From the NCBI RefSeq assembly GCF_000005505.3, contig NC_016133.3, positions 7,750,001 through 7,814,000 of the forward strand: 64,000 nt of DNA, given 5' to 3'. This stretch comes from Brachypodium distachyon. Lineage: Eukaryota; Streptophyta; Magnoliopsida; Poales; Poaceae. The position numbers and the translations under genes were made by a program. Under the pieces are notes generated by a model. It did no database searches, was not told where the DNA came from, and saw nothing but the letters and a program-made list of their open reading frames with translations. Positions 1 through 11,446 of this stretch are shown here, one piece after another (positions within the stretch are counted from its first letter, which is position 1; the number at the start of each line of letters is the position of its first letter).

Positions 1-1092
1 GCAGGACCATCGACAATGAAGTTCTGGACTCTGAGGATCACATGCCGATAGCCCATGCCGGCCCTCGTCACGTCGAATGTAAGGATCTCTGACATCTTCT
101 TATAGTCTTTAGAACATTCATCATCGAGATACTTACATCTGCTGTACCCCGAAAACAATCGAATCAGACGAGCCTGCTGCTGCCAAGACGTCGGGCCCGG
201 CCGCTGCTGAAGCATCGGGCCGAGAGAGACGCGCCGTCCCGAAGCGCGCCGCCGAGAAGGATCTTCCGAAGACTGTTAAGCGGAAGAAGACTGCCAGCCG
301 TGGACCCAATCCGAAGCCCTTGATCGCCGGGTAAGGCTAACACTATTTCAATCCTTGACGCTGGTTTTCTTCTTCATTGTCATGATAACGACTAACTTTT
401 ATTTCTGCAGGGTGGCTCTGACGGCCACGCAATCTCAGACGTGTATCACGTCTGAGATCCCGGCGGCTCCATCTCCCCATGCCGAGGCTGCGACCCAAGC
501 CACCGGTGAGACCGAGATTGCCGTGGACCCGACATCCTCCGTCCGGGATGTCGGCCCGAGCGTCGATGCCTCGAACGTCGCTTCAGCCGGGACATCCGCA
601 ACCGGGACCTTGGCTGCCGGGACTGCTCCTTCCTCGGCGGCAACCGAGACATTGACGGAGCCGCAGGCCACGGAGACTGCACAGCAGCCGGCAATGGGGC
701 CCCAAGAACCCCAAGGACCACAGCCGACTCCGACGGCGCCATCGTCACCACCGCAGCCGGAAGCTACTCAGCTTGCTGCAGCAAAAGCCAAATAGGCCAA
801 GGGCTCTGCTATCCCGGCGGGATCAGCGCCTCCTGATTCTTCCAACCCGCAGCCTACCCGGAGGCACCAGGGAGTTCCCCTCAGGATGACCAGCGGGCCC
901 AGCTGGGGGTCGCTGGTCCAATTCGTAATGGACTGGAACATCGCCGATAACTATGAGGTGACCTCCAGCACCCTCCAGTCAGCGCGGCAAAGCCCCCTGG
1001 TGGGACCTCCACCTGCGGCGACTCCAGAATCGGTGTCTGCCCAGATGTACCAAGCAAGGGTGGCCTTTTTTGAGGTCAGCCGATCTGCAGAG

Positions 1093-1602
1093 GTATGAAG
1101 AATTCCTTAAAAGAGTTTACTTTTAATCCCGGTATAGTATCCATACTCCTAGTCCCCGAGGTTTAGGGCGAGTAAGAATTAGTCGGCCTGAAGCTTATCT
1201 CATAAAACTTTAAACACGTTGCAACGTTTAGAAACTTCAAACACTTATTCTCCGAGATTCAGGCCGGGTTTAGAATAGTCGGCCTGAAGCTTTAGAAACT
1301 TCAAACACTTATTTTCTGAGATTCAGGCCGAGTTTAGAATAGTCGGCCTGAAGCTTTAGAAATTTCAAACACTTATTCCTCGAGATTCAGGCCGAGTTTA
1401 GAATAGTCGGCCTGAAGCTTTAGAAATTTCAAACACTTATTCCTCGAGATTCAGGCCGGGTTTCGAATAGTCGGCCTGAAGTTTTAGAAACTTCAAACAC
1501 TTATTCCCTGAGATTTAGGCCAGGTTTAGAATAGTTGGCCTGAAGTGAATAGTTGTTGACTTCTTACTGGCACAAACTTATGGGTGAATCATCGTTCTGC
1601 AG
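1093..1602 (+). other. Intron of the antisense gene
   Basis: The donor follows GCAGAG at 1093 and the acceptor ends TTCTGCAG at 1602. Phase is 0 on both sides. At 510 bases it is by far the longest intron of this gene and is largely filled by the 64-bp repeat array. The neighbouring introns are only about 70-100 bases. Confidence 0.75.
1190..1555 (+). repeat. 64-bp tandem repeat array with a hairpin in each unit
   Basis: The motif ATTCAGG (ATTTAGG in the last copy) recurs at 1257, 1321, 1385, 1449 and 1513, exactly 64 bases apart. A diverged partial copy lies upstream from about 1190. Each unit contains an inverted repeat with arms TTCAGGCCGA and TCGGCCTGAA around an 11-base spacer. Some copies have G-T pairs in the stem. 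The last copy has matching changes on both arms, but both are what loss of a methylated CpG would give. Confidence 0.9.
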
Positions 1603-2906
1603 TCCTGCATGAATAAGCGCACCGCTACTTTCAAGACTTTGCTAGCAAAGTACAAGAAGCTGGAGGCGGAGCACGAGGCCTTGAAAGCCGATCGCGAGAG
1701 CCAGAGTAAGTATATTTTACTGTCATAAAACCTTTGTCCGAGTATCAATGCGTTGTGAAAGCTAACACGCGCTCTTGTTCATAGCCGGGGATAATGCGCA
1801 AGTGGCGGAGCTCCTGAAGCGCGTCACCAAAGTCCAAGGTATCATCCTATCCTTATTTGGGCTCCATCCACTGTAAACTCCAGCTTCTGTAATATATGTC
1901 CGCTACACAGATGAGAAGACTCAGCTAGCCGAGCAGCATCAGGAGGAAGTGGCCCGGTTGCAAGCACAAGTCGCGGCACAGGCCGAGGCGCATAAGACCG
2001 AGGTGGGTCAACTCACCTCGGCCCTCTCTACCCAGGCCGATGAAAAGATCCGCCTGGAGAGCGAGGTACAGAAATGCAAGGGTCTGGTCGCCGAGATTGA
2101 GACCCGCGCCACTGCCGTCGAGAGGGAGGATGCTGAGAAGAGCCGGCTGCTTAAGGTTGTCCGGCATGAGGTCGTCAAGATCGACAATATGCTGAGCAGT
2201 AAGCTGCCCTGACACAAATTTCTTCATCTGATCACTTGTCCGACTAATAGTAACAGGATGCCGAGACTCATTACTACTTTTTGTGCTTTTGTCAGAATTT
2301 TTCCCACAATCGGTCGAGACCGCCCAAGCTGCCATGACCAAGGTGCGCAGGAAGAGGGATCCAGCAGGAACGACCCCCTTTGAATACGATTTAGTGGATT
2401 ATCTGGTCAGCATTGCTAGTCGGGTAAAGCCTTTGAAGTCGTTCGGGGTTAACATGCTGAATGCCGGCATCTGGGCCTTCCGAGCTCTATGGCCAGGAGA
2501 AGAAGCTCCGACCGGCATCCCGGAACTGGCGACGCAGCTTCTCGAGGTGAAGGATCGCCTCAACGATTGGCGGGAGTCAGCCGCACGCGTCGGCGCCGAC
2601 GAGGCGTTGTCGTTCGTACTATCTTGGTACGATGGCATCAACCTCGATGTGCTGCAATCGATGCGAGCCGGCTCCCCCTATCTCTCGGATCCTGAGCTGA
2701 TCGCCAAGCGTAAAGAGCGGGCCTACTCCTTCATTCAGTATGCTGATGTGCATAAGTTTGTAGAGGGCCCGACATCCGAGGCAGAGGCCGAGATGGCCGA
2801 TGAAGATGAAGAAGAAGCAGTTGATGAGGAAATTGTCGTCGAGTCGGCGTCCACCGCCACGGATGCTCCGAGTTCTGGCGCCAACAATCCCTCCATCTCT
2901 TCTTAG

Positions 2907-3695
2907 GCATGTCGGCAAAAAAAACTTGAAAATTATCAGATCCCCGGAATGTCGGGTGCATATGTAACCGGGTTAACATACTTTTATTTATAAGACATCA
3001 TATGTTTAATTTATATAAGTCTTTTGCTTATCAAATTCCCAACCGAGTCCCCGAGTGCATTTTTCCTTTTAGTGAAATTTATGACCCCGGTTCTTTTGTT
3101 TGCCTTATCGGCGTTCGACGTATGAATCGCGAAGTCACAGAACCTCCTTTTCGAAAAAATAAACTCGACGAATTCGCTTGGCAATACCCGAGTTAAGAAA
3201 GAAATGCCGGGTCAAAAGACAATGCGCATCTCGGGTCGCTTCTTTGTTTGTTTCCGCAATCGCTTTTCATGTGTTCGGTTATCTCGCACCCGTCTCTAGC
3301 TTGCCATGAAGCCGGGTTGTGGATAGCAGGGAAGTCATAGAGGGGATTTTCGATACCGACACACTACTAAGCCGACATAAGATTAAACAATTAATCCATG
3401 CCGACATACAAAAGCAAAAGATAATTGCAACACATCATTTAAATAACATGGAAGTCCCCGAGTTCCTTTTGAGAACCCGGCGAACAATTTCATTGTCTCA
3501 AAACATTCAACATAAGGAGAAAACGATACAAATACTCATCTCTCAAGTATAGAACGGATGAAGCAAATCCACGTTCCATGGCCTCTTGGTCTCCTCGCCT
3601 GATCGGTCCATCCTGTTCGCCTTGGGATCTTGCGCATCTATAAGATAGTAGGAATCGTTGTGAAGCGCTTTGCTCACGATGAAGGGTCCTTCCCA
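2907..3695. other. Region between antisense gene and integrase, no gene seen
   Basis: This AT-richer stretch lies between the stop of the plus-strand gene and the end of the minus-strand integrase. The two genes converge here, so it probably holds both 3' untranslated regions. Short open frames are present but none has recognisable domains. Confidence 0.5.
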
Positions 3696-4900
3696 TTAGG
3701 GTGACAGTTTGTGCATGCCGGCTGTGCGCTGCACAAGTCGGAGGACGAGGTCTCCTTCCTGGAATACTCGTGGGCTGACCTTTCGGCTGTGATAACGCCT
3801 TAGGTGCTGTTGATAGATGGCCGACCGAAATAAAACTAACTCCCGTGATTCTTCGAGCAGGTCGACATCATTTTCTCGGGCCTCTTTTACCTCGGCTTCA
3901 GTATACATGGTCACTCACGGGTAGTCATGTTCAATGTCGGCTGGTAAGACAGCTTCTGCCCCATATACGAGGAAGAATGGCGTATAGCCTGTAGAGCGAT
4001 CGGGAGTCGTCCTGAGACTCCATAGTACATCCGGGAGTTCGTCCAGCCAGCATCCCGGAGTACGTTCCAATGGTTCAATCAGCCGAGGTTTTATGCCAGC
4101 TAAAACCATACCGTTTGCCCTTTCAACTTGTCCGTTGGACTGAGGGTGTGCCATAGAAGCGATATCCAGCCAGATCTTCTTTTTCGCACAAAACCGCGCG
4201 AAAGGTCCCTCCGCGAAGTTCGTTCCATTATTCGTGATAACACTGTGTGGGTACCCATATCTCAAGATGATGTTCTTCAGGAATGACACCGCCGTCTTGC
4301 CGTCACACTTTCGGATCGGCTTTACCTCTATCCATTTGGTGAACTTGTTGACCATGATCAAGATATGCGTCATGCCTCCTCGCGCCCGCTTGAAAGGTCC
4401 CACCATATCCAAACACCGAACCGCAAACGGCCAAATGATTGGAATAGTCTTGAGTTCGGATGCCGGCATATGAATTTTGCTGGCATTCCTCTGGCAGCCG
4501 TTGCACTTCCTGACTATGTGTTCTGCTTCCTGTAGTGCACTTGGCTAGTAGAAACCATGCCGGAATGCCTTGCCCACTAGCGTTCTTGAAGATGCATGAT
4601 GGCCACACTCTCCCTGATGAATATCCCGAAGTATCTCTTGCCCTTCTTCCGGCTCAACGCATCGCTGTAGTACATTAGTGACACTCCTCTTGTATAGCTC
4701 GCCATTGATAATGGTGTACGCCTTCGCCCTTCTCTGAATTTTCCTTCCTGACACTTCCTCTTCCGGGAGACTCCCATCTTTTAGGTAGGACATTATCGGT
4801 TGTGCCCAAGCCGGCATGGGACAAGTGGTAAAAATCGGCTCATTCGGTACGTCTATCTCCATTGGCTCAACCGCCATTGCTTCTGCCAAGTTAAGGCGCT
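3696..4900 (-). pseudogene. Integrase (zinc-binding, catalytic core, C-terminal part) of the left gypsy element
   Basis: Integrase joins element cDNA to host DNA. The N-terminal zinc-binding part (about 4545-4790) shows GECGHHASSRTL; the two cysteines expected downstream fall after a stop near 4545. The core (3915-4469) has the first acidic site in CLDMVGP and the region PQSNGQVERANG with the conserved Glu. The middle acidic site reads ITNNGTNF, with Asn where Asp is usual, so the core is probably inactive. A separate C-terminal piece (3696-3914) has HLRRYHSRKVSPRVFQEGD, typical of this family. Stops separate the three pieces. Confidence 0.85.
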
Positions 4901-5651
4901 CAGTCCCCGGGTTACCGGAACCGCTGCCACTATCAATGTCCATGGTGGTGATGTCAGCCTCAGAGCTCGCCAGGGTAAAGATCGACTCTGACTCTGGATG
5001 GTTTGCGTAAATGTTCCAATGCCACACCAGCTGGAATGGCCTGTCGTGTTGAGCTGAGTTTTGATGGTGAAACTCGCATCCTTCGAAGTAGCCACTGATC
5101 TTCTGAACATGGAAATGGTATAGCACCATATTGGCATCCAATGCATCCCAATTACCGGAGGCTTGCTGGACTACCAGATCGGAATCACCAAAGCATTGAA
5201 TCCGGCGGACTCCAATTTCCTTTGCCATTTTCAGTCCGTGCACAAGTGCCTCATACTCGGCAACATTATTGGATGCTGCGAAGTGAATTTGCAATACGTA
5301 CTAAAGTTGGTCGTGTTTTGGCGAGGTCAGAACTATGCCGGCACCAAGCCCACTTTTCATCTTAGAGCCGTCAAAATGCATCTTCCAGTAGTTAGTTTCC
5401 GGGGACGGTGGTTCATAGTCCATCTCGGCCCAATCCACCAAGAAATCCGCCAGAGCCTGAGATTTCACGGCATCCCATCTATCGTACTGTAGTGCATAGG
5501 GTGCTAACTCAACAGCCCACTTTGCGACCCAGCCGCTCGCGTCTTTATTACTCATGATTTTCGAGACAGGCGCCTCGCATATAACTCGTATCTGATGTGC
5601 CTCAAAGTAATGCTTCAGCTTCTTTGCCGCCATATACACGCCATACGCCAT
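4900..5651 (-). pseudogene. RNase H region of the left gypsy element
   Basis: Two open pieces meet near 5297. The upstream one contains ALADFLVDW and the first acidic site in MHFDGSKMKSGLGAG. The downstream one contains NNVAEYEALVHGL and the site FGDSDLVVQQ. Together these are the RNase H signatures that degrade the RNA strand during reverse transcription. A stop between them and one at the 5651 boundary break the frame. A long acidic linker (about 4850-5080) leads into the integrase. Confidence 0.85.
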
Positions 5652-6711
5652 TATCTAATAGCACCTCGCTCAAGTAATATGCCGTTTTCATCTCTTTCCA
5701 CCACGATGATGACACTAACGACTCGGTTCATTGCTGCTATGTATAATAGCATTGGCTCCTTCTCCATTGGCGAGGTTAATATTGGTGTCGTAGCAATCAT
5801 TTTTTTCAGTTCTTGAAAGGCTACTTCTGCCTGTTGCGTCCACACAAATTTGTCGGATTTCTTCATCAGCTGGTATAAGGGCATTGCCTTTTCACCCAGC
5901 CGACTAACGAAGCGACTTCGTGATGCTAAGCATCCAGTGAATTTTTGCACATCTTTGAGGCATTTCGGCAGTTTCATTCTTTCTATGGCAGCAATTTTCA
6001 CGTGATTTGTTTCAATACCTCGGCTTGATACCAAGAATCCAAGCAACTTCCCTGCCGGCACACTGAATGTGCATTTGGCCGGGTTCAGCTTCATCCGGAA
6101 TCTCCTCAGATTTGTGAATGTTTCCTGGATATCATCCAAAAGCGTGGCGCTTTTCTTGGTTTTTATGACGACATCATCGACATATACCTGCACATTTTTG
6201 CCGAGCTGGTCATGCAAGCATTTCTGCACGCATCTTAGATAAGTAGCCCCCGCATTTCTCAAACCAAACGGCATAGTGCGATAGCAATAAGCCCCGAACA
6301 GGGTGATAAATGATGTCTTTATTTGATCATTGGGTTCAGCGGTATCTGGTGAAAACCAGAGAACGCGTCTACAAAAGACAGCAACTCACACCCGGCTGTA
6401 GAATCGATCACTTGATCAATCCGAGGTAACGGAAATGGATCTTTGGGACATGCCTTGTTCAGGCTGGTGTAGTCGATACACATGTGCCACACCTTGGCAG
6501 CAGTTGGGTCGTCTTTTTTCTTCTCAACCATGACCGGGTTTGCCAGCCAGTCGGGATGCAACACTTCCGTGATAAAGCCGGCAGCTAGAAGCCGGGATAT
6601 CTCTTCCGATATGACTTTCCTTCTGTCGTCGGCGAAGCGTCGAAGGGGCTGCTTCACCGGTCTTGCATCTGGTCTGACATGTAATGAGTGCTCAGCCAAC
6701 TCTCTCGGCAC
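5651..6711 (-). pseudogene. Reverse transcriptase of the left gypsy element
   Basis: The fingers and palm are recognisable: PVKQPLRRFADDRRK, CIDYTSLNKACPKDPFPLP and LLSFVDAFSGFHQIPLN in 6319-6711, then MPFGLRNAGATYLR and the catalytic YVDDVVIKT in 5651-6274. The thumb and connection follow with FTGCLASRSRFVSRLGEKAMPL. A stop and frame change between 6274 and 6319 splits the enzyme before the conserved MPFGL segment. The sequence belongs clearly with plant Ty3/gypsy, Tat-type enzymes. Confidence 0.9.
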
Positions 6712-6783
6712 ACCCGATAGCTCTTGATTTGACCATGTGAAGATGTCCCGATTCTCACGGAGGAAGCTGGTGAGCTCACCTTC

Positions 6784-7446
6784 CTATTTTTCACCCAGGC
6801 CGGCACCAATGATGACGGTGCGGTCCGGGAACTCGCTATCAACCTGTACCTTCTTTCTCTCCTTGGCTGCCTGAAAAGCCAAACTTCCATGGGGATTGGT
6901 CATAGCCGGCAGGCCAATTTGTGTCGCCTGAGCCATCGCAACAGCTTCTTGTAACTTCTTCTTCTCGCCAGCGATGACCCGTGACTCGGCCAAAACAGAT
7001 CCGGCTGCTGCGCACTCTATTGAGCGTTTGTAGTTGCCAGCGATGGTACCATTTGGTCCCGGCATCTTCATCTTCAGATAGCCAATGTGAGTACTGGCCA
7101 TGAACTTGGTGAGTGCCGGTCTGCCAAGCAGCGCGTGGTACGGACTGCTGAGGTCCAGCACCTTGAACACTAGGTTCTCGGTCCGACAGTTCTCCCTGGT
7201 GCCGAATAATACGTCGACTCGGATTTTGCCTACCGGGGCACAAGACACTCCCGGCACAATACCGTGAAAGGTAGTCCGGCTAGGCTCAAGCATGTTATCA
7301 GTAATGCCGAGTTTAAGCATCGTGTCCCGGTACAAGATACTTATGCTGCTCCCATTACTAATGAGAACCTGAGTGAACTTGATGTTAATGTCGGGCCCGA
7401 TGAGTGTCGGGTCAACCACCAGAGCATATCCATCGGGGTTGGGCAT
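6784..7446 (-). pseudogene. Aspartic protease region of the left gypsy element
   Basis: This region would process the polyprotein. The active-site loop reads ISNGSSISILYRDT. Plant gypsy proteases normally have Asp where the first Asn stands here, so the catalytic residue is missing. The second half shows PYHALLGRPALTKF, the conserved LLGRP block, then a linker toward reverse transcriptase. The piece is open for about 220 codons and ends just before a stop near 6784. Confidence 0.8.
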
Positions 7447-7470
7447 AACCTTGGGATGGTCTGCCCGGCT

Positions 7471-8777
7471 CTAGTTAATCTCTTGCTCCGACCCGTACAT
7501 GAACTTCGAAACAGCCGGCATTACAGCATTGACCTCCATCTCTCGCCTACGCTGACTTTGCTTGTCAGTCGGCTCAGTGATGAAGATCATGTAGCTTTGG
7601 TGATGCTCCTTGTACTCATTTCTTCCGGCATATCCCGGGATATCTTGGTCTTCCACCTGGTTGACGGCATTGTTTGCCTGAGGTGGTCCCTGGATCTGTG
7701 CGTTAGCACCTGTGAGCGGGGGAGGAGGGGGTAAATGACTTGCCTCGCCCTTCTCGGCCCGCTGCATCCAGCTGCATTGCCGCTTTGTGTAATTCGCCGG
7801 CTTGTTGGGGTTAGTCGTGTGGAAACGACAAGGCTAATCCAGCATTACTTCAAACATATACTTCGGCTTATCTTGCCAGGACTTCTTTTGTTCTCCCTTC
7901 TTGACCCACTGCTGATTTTCTGTTTTCTAACGTTGGCTGGAGCCGGCATCAGGTTGATCCTAAATAGCGGCGACATGGGCTTGCCCATATCGGTAATCCA
8001 GCCTGCCATCCCTTCTCTTGTTGCGGTGGTCTTGATAATTGTTCCTCCGGAATGCCCCAACAGGATTGTATGTCGGCTGCTCCCTTTGTGGTTCTGCCGG
8101 CATCAGCGATGGCTGAGTCGGATCACCAAGCGCATAGATGTCAGCGATCCGAATCATCTCAGACAGGGTAGCCGGCATCTCTCTTTGCAGCTTCTGCCAC
8201 AACATGCTGTTGTGCCGGCATCCTTGGGCAAACCACGCTATGGCTTGCGATTCCACTATCCCATCGCAGGAATTGCGGAGATTGTTCCATCTTGTCAGGT
8301 AATCTCGGTCAGTCTCGTTGTCTCTTTGCTTACACATGGACAAGTGCTAGTGAAATTGCTGACAAAAGCTTCTTCAAAATCTATCCAGCAATTGATGCTG
8401 CCTTCCGGCAAATTGTTCAGCCATATCCTTGCCGGCCCTACCAGCATCTGGGGTACATAACGTACCGCCCATCTGCGGTTGCCGCCTGCCACGCTTACTG
8501 CAGTGACATAGTCTTCCAGCCAATCTTTCGGCTTAGTACTGCCGTCATATGTTCTAGTACCTCTGGGCAACTGAAAACCCGGGGCTGGTCTCTCCCTCAT
8601 GATCTGATGCGCAAAACAACGCGGTCCCGGAGGGCCTTGCTCTTCCAGAAGCTCAGACAGATAAATTCTGTCAAGCTGATGTCGGGCATCCAGGGGCGAC
8701 ACCTGCCTGTTCCCAACTCGGGCTCCGAGCGGGCCGAGATTATCACGCTCTCGCCTGATATAACCCTCATCACCCAT
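7471..8777 (-). pseudogene. Gag core and C-terminus of the left gypsy element
   Basis: The retrotransposon gag domain is spread over 8295-8777 and 7960-8343, in different frames. Recognisable blocks are TYDGSTKPKDWLEDY, VGPARIWLNNLPEGSI, SWIDFEEAF-like, ETDRDYLTRWNNLRNSC and IVESQAIAWFAQGC. A reduced knuckle-like element with spaced Cys and His lies near 7780-7850. A tail at 7471-7767 links to the protease. Gag forms the particle that packages element RNA. A frameshift between the two main pieces makes the copy non-functional. Confidence 0.85.
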
Positions 8778-9152
8778 GGCCGAATATCCATCATCATAAC
8801 GGTCATATCGGCGATCTTCGCCTCGATATGGGGGGTTGCGCCCGACACTCTGCTAACCTGCAGCAGTATTGGGTGCCGGACCTCAAGGTCGGTGTCCATG
8901 ATCAAACAAGTAACGTTCTTGCTGGTCTCGGCGATTTGTCACCGGGACGTAGGCCACTCTGGCTGTCGTCAACCCTTCTGACCATCTTTTTCTCGGCCAG
9001 GGCCGGGTCATAATGTTCTAGCTGCTTATCCCGGCCAGAATTGACACTTTTGTCTCGCTTGCCACTAGGCGAAGACGCTTGCCTGTCAATTCAGCCACCA
9101 ACATCTGCTACCGAGTGAATAACCTGATACGCACCGGGCTTGCCGTGCATTC

Positions 9153-9797
9153 TCATGTATGCCTCATTCTGCTCATTAGCTGTGCGGACAACTCTTTCAC
9201 ATGCAGCTGCTGCTGTCTGAGTGCCTCTCCTGTAAGATTCGGCAGCTCTTCGGCCGCAGCCTCAGCAGCTTTGAGATTCTTGACAGGGGTATTGTATTTC
9301 GGCTTTAGCACCGAGGCGAAACTTGCCGACACTACTGGCACACACCTGCCATCTCTAGTCATCCCGGCATTCAAGTTCTTGCCACGGTTACACACCTCCC
9401 CAACTCGGCTAGGGTTAGTAAACGCAGTAGAACTAAGACCATGGGCTTTGTTATACTCACGGAGCGAAATATCAAGTTCTTGCCGAGCGTGAGCAATGTC
9501 AACAGCTTCCTTCATCAGTTTTTGTCGCTCCAACTCCAGCTCCGCCTGCAGCTGGGCCGGGTTGGCGTTCGACGCCACCGGCGCGGTCAGCCGTTCGATG
9601 GAGGCCTGGAGCTGGGTCAGCTTCGGCAGCAGGTCCGACGTGCCGGCTTGAGCAGCGATGTTTTCCGGCTTCTCCAAGGGGAGTTTCGCCGTTCTGCCGG
9701 ATTTGATTTGGACCGCGCCGCTTCCCGCAGCGTCCCTTCCAGCATCGGCACCATGAGCCGTCACCATGAACTCCACGGTCAGCGGGGCAGTCGACAT
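9153..9797 (-). pseudogene. N-terminal Gag segment of the left gypsy element
   Basis: This open stretch of about 214 codons lies between the primer binding site and the gag core. It has a coiled-coil-like section (LQAELELERQKLMKEAVDIA and ARQELDISLREYNKA) and a later Ala/Glu-rich helix. Such N-terminal extensions are common in Tat gag proteins. It ends at a stop before the conserved gag core, so it is either a separate broken piece or the first part of the damaged gag. The ATG at 9797 is a guess; an upstream start is possible. Confidence 0.65.
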
Positions 9798-10071
9798 ACT
9801 GACTGCGAACTGTGCAGACGGCTAGGGTGTCTTTGGCCACCACCACCTGCTCTGGGTACCTGCAGGGGCTGTCAGTGGCAACATAAACCTCGTGCATCCC
9901 GAAGTTGATGTAGCAGCCCGCACAGGGAAGCGGTGCGTCGTTGAAGCAGCCCGTGTTGTTGTCGATGAAGCCCAGAGATCCGAATCTCCAGACCAAACCA
10001 GAGACCACGCGCTCTCCGGTGGCGAGAAAGCTTCCCATCCGGATGAAGAGTCCAGCCAGCGCCGCTGCTGG

Positions 10072-10089
10072 CCCCACGGTGGGCGCCAA
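10072..10089 (-). other. Primer binding site of the left gypsy element
   Basis: On the minus strand, about a dozen bases after the LTR end, the sequence reads TTGGCGCCCACCGTGGGG. The TGGCG start fits pairing to a tRNA 3' CCA end and this form is usual in Tat elements. It fixes the LTR at higher coordinates as the 5' LTR. Confidence 0.8.
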
Positions 10090-10101
10090 TTATCGTGGTG
10101 G

Positions 10102-10918
10102 TGTCACGGCAGATGGCATAGGATGGCTTAACTTGGTGCCGATGGACGAAGGAGGAACCGGAGGAGGGAGGACGTGAAGGGAAACACGCACAAACACACA
10201 AGCACACGGCGGTTTACCCAGGTTCGGAGCCCTCTTGCTGAGGTAAGTCTCCTACTCCTGCTTTGTTGTATTAGCCGAGATAGACAAGATCTTACAATGG
10301 CGTTCCTTAAGCTGTATTCTTGAAGAAGAAGAAGAAGAAGAAGAAGAAGAAGGGGAAAAACCCTAGATGCCTAAGTGATCTCTCTTCTCCAGGAAGGGGT
10401 AGCGCTCTATTTGTAGGCCGCTTATGTCACACTGACATGCGAGCCGAGTTCTAATGTCATCTTCCTTGGGCCCTGCCGGGCACGCGGCTTGGTTCCCTCC
10501 GGGTGGCATCGCAGGGGACAAGACAACTTTACTTTACCTGGCACCCTGCAACAAGTACTGTTGACCTCTGCCGGCTCTCGTCAGAGATTCTCTTTCGGTG
10601 CTTCTTTTGTGCAGTCGCTTGGCATCGCTACGTAAGCGGCGACTGCTTTTCCCGCGATAATGATGATGCTGCTTTCCTTTGCGCCGGGTGGTCAGGATAA
10701 GACCGTTGAAGGATCTCGGCATGGGCCGAGATCGAGGGGCTCGTCTTTATCCTGCAAACTCATAAGATAAGATAGTCACGTCGGCATACACCCCGTATGC
10801 CGGCTTAGTGTTAACTTGGCTTTACGATGCCGGCATACTTGACCATGCCGGCTTTGCCATCGTCATCTCGGCTAGAGCGCGTCGTCATGACCCTACCCGG
10901 GGTCATCCCGCTGACACA
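10102..10918 (-). repeat. 5' LTR of the left gypsy element
   Basis: The LTR runs in plus-strand reading from TGTCACGG to CTGACACA, giving TG and CA ends. It is placed by the primer binding site next to it. No second copy lies in the window, so the outer end is inferred. It carries a GAA run near its middle. Confidence 0.7.
10322..10353 (+). repeat. (GAA)n microsatellite inside the LTR
   Basis: About ten GAA units in a row lie within the 5' LTR of the left gypsy element. Confidence 0.9.
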
Positions 10919-11179
10919 GAAGGAGACGCCCTAAAGGGAGCACGTCTATTTAATTTGCAGTGGCACTAAAGGGATCAGCAATTTTCCCAGTGGAGTAAAA
11001 TAATCCCTTGCAGAGCCAGTACAACATGTTTGGTAGAACGAAATTGAGGTGATTAACTTTGCAAAAATTCTTACTTCAACTACAACATTTTTGTGTTCCA
11101 ACTACCAATGGAGAATTGGTCCGCAGCCCTTGAAAAATGACTTGAACAAAACTGATGATGGTGTTCTCTTATTTTCACT

Positions 11180-11446
11180 TATACCTGGGCATGGGTGGCC
11201 TGGCCCGAAGCCCGACGTCCCGAGCCAGGCGTGGGCTTCATTTTCCAGTCCCAAGCCCGGCCCGAAAGCCCGAAAAAAGCCCGAAAACACTAAAAACACT
11301 AAAAATAGGTATAAAAAATCATTTATTTATTCGAAAACAATTATTTTAATGCTAAAATGGTCATTTTGTCGAGCTTCGGGCCGGGCTCAGGCCCGAGGTT
11401 TTCCCGTCGTGCTTCATGAAGCCCGGCCCAGAGTTTGCCCCGTATA
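11180..11446. mobile_element. hAT-like MITE, copy 1 (GGCCCG family)
   Basis: The element starts TATACCTGGGCATGGG and ends with the inverted form CCGTATA. It has GC-rich arms made of CCCGGCCCGAAAGCCCG-like blocks and an AT-rich centre. Flanks TTTTCACT and GTTTTACT match at 6 of 8 positions, which fits the 8-bp duplication of hAT transposases. It is clearly related to the copy at 15047. No coding capacity. Confidence 0.75.

Larger units (their letters stand above)
1..2906 (+). pseudogene. Spliced antisense gene of the Tat element (extra ORF), 5' end outside window
   Basis: This gene is carried by the retrotransposon on the strand opposite to pol. I read exons at about 1-78, 167-330, 411-1092, 1603-1705, 1785-1838, 1911-2198 and 2296-2906. 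All introns are GT-AG and the reading phase matches at each joint; the acceptor of the second exon could also be near 127. The product has a Lys/Arg-rich basic stretch, a long Ala/Pro/Thr-rich linker, a coiled-coil region (1603-2198, rich in Glu, Gln, Lys and Ala), then a folded-looking C-terminal part (2296-2750) and an acidic tail ending at TAG or TAA near 2906. One in-frame TAG at 793-795 breaks exon three, hence the pseudogene label. The general plan matches the 'putative gypsy type transposon' proteins of other Tat elements. Molecular function is unknown. Confidence 0.75.
1..10918 (-). mobile_element. Ty3/gypsy retrotransposon of the Tat type, partial
   Basis: Read on the minus strand the order is LTR (10102-10918), primer binding site, gag, protease, reverse transcriptase, RNase H, integrase. 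This protease-RT-RNaseH-integrase order defines Ty3/gypsy. A spliced gene on the opposite strand between integrase and the missing 3' LTR (1-2906) is a hallmark of Tat-lineage elements. The 3' LTR lies beyond position 1, so the target duplication cannot be tested. The polyprotein is split by several stops and frame changes, so the copy is not autonomous as read. Confidence 0.9.

Noticed and set aside
1449..1540. Compensatory change in the last 64-bp unit as evidence of selection
   Set aside because: Both arm changes are C to T or G to A at CpG sites, which methylation decay explains without selection on structure.
1190..1555. CRISPR-like regular array
   Set aside because: Units are contiguous 64-bp tandem copies without unique spacers, and the context is a plant retrotransposon.
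7735..8981. Long plus-strand open frames opposite gag
   Set aside because: They are shadows of the minus-strand gag core, which has clear conserved blocks.
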